Positions 5,880 through 8,278 of a stretch of 8,278 nucleotides of DNA are shown in pieces. The notes beneath the pieces are model-generated. The model searched no databases. It was not told the DNA's origin and saw only the letters and a list, made by a program, of their open reading frames with translations. The position numbers and the translations under genes were made by a program. Every line of letters starts with the position of its first letter. Position 1 is the stretch's first letter. The stretch comes from Sneathiella sp. (GTDB lineage: Bacteria; Pseudomonadota; Alphaproteobacteria; Sneathiellales; Sneathiellaceae). Location of the stretch: contig JAESPT010000062.1 in the NCBI GenBank assembly GCA_016765515.1, positions 1 to 8,278 of the forward strand. The letters are read 5' to 3'.

Positions 5880-8278
5880 TACGATACGTGTTTTGCCCCA
5901 ACAGGGTTTAATCTTTCAACATTGACCGCACAATATTTTACTTCAGCAATTTTGCCAATTGGATCAAGAGCATCATTCGTTAAAATATTGGCGGAGGCTT
6001 CTGCATAACAGAATGGAATGAAAATCATCCCTTTTTGTATTGCCCCATCAGAGCGCACACGGATATTAATTTGGCCTCTGCGTGATCTGACGGATACTAG
6101 GTCACCCGGCATAATATTGAGTTCCTCCAGCATCGCGGGCGGCATATGAACAATGGGTTCCGGCTCAACAGCATCCAGCACGCTGGAACGGCGTGTCATG
6201 GAGCCGGTATGCCAGTGCTCTAAAATTCTACCTGTCGTTAGAACAATAGGGAACTGACTATCTGGAATTTCATCGGGAGCAACCAAACTGGCGGGAACAA
6301 ATTTTCCGCGGCTGGATAATGTTGGGAAACCATCGTCAAAAATTATGGATTTTCCAGTATCCTCAGAGGTAGAGCAAGGGTATGTAATTGCCTCTTCCTC
6401 TTCAAGGCGCTCCCAGCTCATCCCTTTGATGCTTGGCATTATGTCCGTCAGTTCGCTGAAGACTTCCTTTGGGTGATTGTATTTCCAGTCCAAACCCATT
6501 CGTTTGGCAATTTCCTGAATGATCCAGAGATCTTGTCGGGCATCCCCTGGCAGAGGAACGGCGGTACGGCCTAACTGAACTTGTCTGTTCGTATTGGTAA
6601 CAGTGCCGTCTTTCTCAGGCCAGGCGGATGCAGGCAAAACCACATCCGCATAAGCGGCAGTTTCTGTCAAAAATAAGTCCTGGACCACAAGAATGTCTAA
6701 CATAGACAATGCTTCGCGCGCGTGGGTGACATTCGGATCTGACATGGCAGGGTTTTCTCCCATGATATACATACCCCGAATATCACCATCGTGAACTGCC
6801 TCTGTGATTTCAACGACTGTTAAACCGCGATTAGGGTCCAGTTTGGTGTCCCAAAGGTCTTCGAACCGCCGACGGACATCTGGATCTTCAACAGGTTGAT
6901 AGTCTGGATAAAACATGGGAATAAGGGCGACATCTGACGCCCCTTGTACGTTATTTTGCCCACGAAGAGGGTGCAATCCAGTGCCGGGCCGCCCAATTTG
7001 ACCTGTCATCAGGGAAAGAGAAATCAGACATCTGGCATTGTCTGTTCCATGCACATGCTGGCTTATTCCCATGCCCCAGAAAATAATCGCAGACTTTGCT
7101 GTTGCATAAAGGCGGGCTACTTCTCGAATTGTATCCGGCGCAATGCCTGTTTTCGTCTCCATAGCTTCTGGGGAAAATCCTTTCAGATGTTCCTTTAGCT
7201 CAGCATAATTTTCTGTTCTTTTTTCGATATAATCCTTATCCGTCAGGCCTTCTTCATCGATGACATGCATGATGGAATTGAGAAGGGCCACATCAGATCC
7301 AGGTTTTTCCTGCAACAGATATGTCGCGTGTCTTGCAAGAGACTGTCCGCGCGGATCAATAATGACTAATTTTGCACCTTTCTTTACGGCATTTTTGAAA
7401 AAAGTGGCAGCAACAGGATGATTTATAGTCGGATTGGAACCAATAATAATAATGACATCCGAATTTTTCGCTTCGTTAAACGGGGCTGACACGGCACCCG
7501 ATCCCACAGTTTCCAATAGGGCCGCAACAGAAGAGGCATGGCAAAGTCGCGTACAGTGATCCACATTATTGGTGCCAAAACCTGTTCGGACCAACTTCTG
7601 GAACAGATATGCTTCTTCATTTGATCCTTTTGCTGAGCCAAATCCGGCGAGAGCGCCGCCGCCTTTTTTTGCTTTCACAGCTTTAAGACCGTTTGCCGCA
7701 ACATCCAACGCCTCTTCCCAAGTGGCTTCCCGGAAATGTGTATATGGATTGGCGGGATCCAAATCAGCTATATCTGTCTTGGAAACACCGTCCTTGCGGA
7801 TCAAAGGTTTCGTCAGGCGCTGCGGATTATGGATGTAATCAAAGCCGAACCGTCCTTTAACACACAGTCGTTCCTGATTAGCCGGGCCGTCGCGCCCATC
7901 GACAGAGATGATTTTGTCGTTACGAATATTGAAAGTGAGTTGGCACCCCACGCCGCAAAAAGGGCAGACACTATCGACTTTACGATCAATTGTCTGATTT
8001 TCAGCTATCGGTTTTTCAAGCAACGCGCCGGTTGGGCAAGCCTGCACACATTCGCCGCAGGCAACGCACGTGCTGTTTCCCATAGGGTCGTCAAAATCGA
8101 ATACGATTTTTGAATGGATACCGCGACCGGCCATGCCAATAACGTCATTTACTTGCACATCCTGGCAGGCCCGAACACAGAGGTTGCATTGAATGCAGGC
8201 GTCAAGATTAACCGCCATAGCTGGATGACTGAGATCCGCACAAGGCTTATCGTGAGATGGAAATCGGCTTTCAGAAAA
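5879..8278 (-). CDS. fdhF: Formate dehydrogenase alpha subunit, molybdopterin/Fe-S catalytic chain (5' end outside window)
   Basis: The visible part has 799 codons and is open to the window edge; numbering starts at the first visible codon. An ATG at 8218 could be mistaken for the start, but the upstream 20 codons continue without a stop and read DLSHPAMAVNLDACIQC, typical internal FDH sequence. The full protein is probably about 930-960 residues, with an N-terminal 2Fe-2S domain lying outside. Two ferredoxin-type 4Fe-4S motifs are visible (Cys28/31/34/38 and Cys71/74/77/81). The Mo-domain 4Fe-4S cluster uses Cys105/108/112/139 (CPFCGVGC, then LCVKGRFG). The catalytic site is Cys246-His247 in VDHCTRLCHASS, with Arg439 in PLRGQNNVQGA. 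The dinucleotide-binding domain is at about 676-785. The catalytic codon is TGC, so this is a cysteine rather than a selenocysteine enzyme. It oxidises formate to CO2 at a bis-MGD molybdenum (or tungsten) centre and, in the FdsA-like class, feeds electrons to NAD+ through partner subunits expected upstream. It is also called fdsA or fdhA. Confidence 0.93.
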   Translation of the reverse strand, partial: FSESRFPSHDKPCADLSHPAMAVNLDACIQCNLCVRACQDVQVNDVIGMAGRGIHSKIVFDFDDPMGNSTCVACGECVQACPTGALLEKPIAENQTIDRKVDSVCPFCGVGCQLTFNIRNDKIISVDGRDGPANQERLCVKGRFGFDYIHNPQRLTKPLIRKDGVSKTDIADLDPANPYTHFREATWEEALDVAANGLKAVKAKKGGGALAGFGSAKGSNEEAYLFQKLVRTGFGTNNVDHCTRLCHASSVAALLETVGSGAVSAPFNEAKNSDVIIIIGSNPTINHPVAATFFKNAVKKGAKLVIIDPRGQSLARHATYLLQEKPGSDVALLNSIMHVIDEEGLTDKDYIEKRTENYAELKEHLKGFSPEAMETKTGIAPDTIREVARLYATAKSAIIFWGMGISQHVHGTDNARCLISLSLMTGQIGRPGTGLHPLRGQNNVQGASDVALIPMFYPDYQPVEDPDVRRRFEDLWDTKLDPNRGLTVVEITEAVHDGDIRGMYIMGENPAMSDPNVTHAREALSMLDILVVQDLFLTETAAYADVVLPASAWPEKDGTVTNTNRQVQLGRTAVPLPGDARQDLWIIQEIAKRMGLDWKYNHPKEVFSELTDIMPSIKGMSWERLEEEEAITYPCSTSEDTGKSIIFDDGFPTLSSRGKFVPASLVAPDEIPDSQFPIVLTTGRILEHWHTGSMTRRSSVLDAVEPEPIVHMPPAMLEELNIMPGDLVSVRSRRGQINIRVRSDGAIQKGMIFIPFCYAEASANILTNDALDPIGKIAEVKYCAVNVERLNPVGAKHVS

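Noticed and set aside
7736..8113. 125-codon open frame on the + strand opposite the formate dehydrogenase
   Set aside because: It is antisense to conserved Fe-S and molybdopterin-domain coding sequence, and no domain is recognisable in the translated product.

Overview
The window looks like chromosomal DNA of a Gram-negative bacterium, most likely a marine-type alphaproteobacterium. The proteins read like alphaproteobacterial versions of their families: a multi-cluster, NAD-linked-type formate dehydrogenase alpha subunit, a BarA-like hybrid kinase, an EamA exporter and a YjjG-like HAD phosphatase. Base composition is moderate, about mid-40s to 50% GC by eye (not computed). I see no transposase, integrase, tRNA, rRNA or CRISPR array. 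The taxonomic call is inference from protein style only.

Layout. Positions 2-139 (+) hold the last 45 codons of a RidA/YjgF-like protein, which ends three bases from the stop of a convergent HAD-family hydrolase (143-850, -). A 108-bp divergent intergenic region separates the HAD gene from an EamA/DMT transporter (959-1837, +). It holds a consensus -35 for the HAD gene and a 7-bp inverted repeat. The transporter converges on a large hybrid histidine kinase (1895-4897, -) with a membrane sensor region, HisKA, HATPase, two receiver domains and an HPt domain. Upstream of the kinase is a 277-bp gap with a TATAAT box, short inverted repeats, a nested AT-rich inverted repeat and a possible 47-codon cysteine-rich ORF that overlaps the kinase start as ATGA. 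Then come a class I glutamine amidotransferase (5175-5879, -) and the formate dehydrogenase alpha subunit (5879-8278, -). These last two are joined by a TAATG stop/start overlap. The dehydrogenase frame is open to the window edge, so its N-terminus lies outside.

How the genes work together. The formate dehydrogenase and the amidotransferase almost certainly form one transcription unit; the rest of the dehydrogenase operon (NAD/FMN and 2Fe-2S subunits) would be expected beyond 8278. The kinase lies on the same strand but has its own leader, and it contains a complete His-Asp-His-Asp-type phosphorelay without a visible output regulator. The RidA, HAD and EamA genes look like ordinary housekeeping neighbours with no obvious link to the formate genes.

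The most unusual parts are the amidotransferase coupled to the formate dehydrogenase and the structured leader before the kinase. I do not see a clear new defence or mobile system here.
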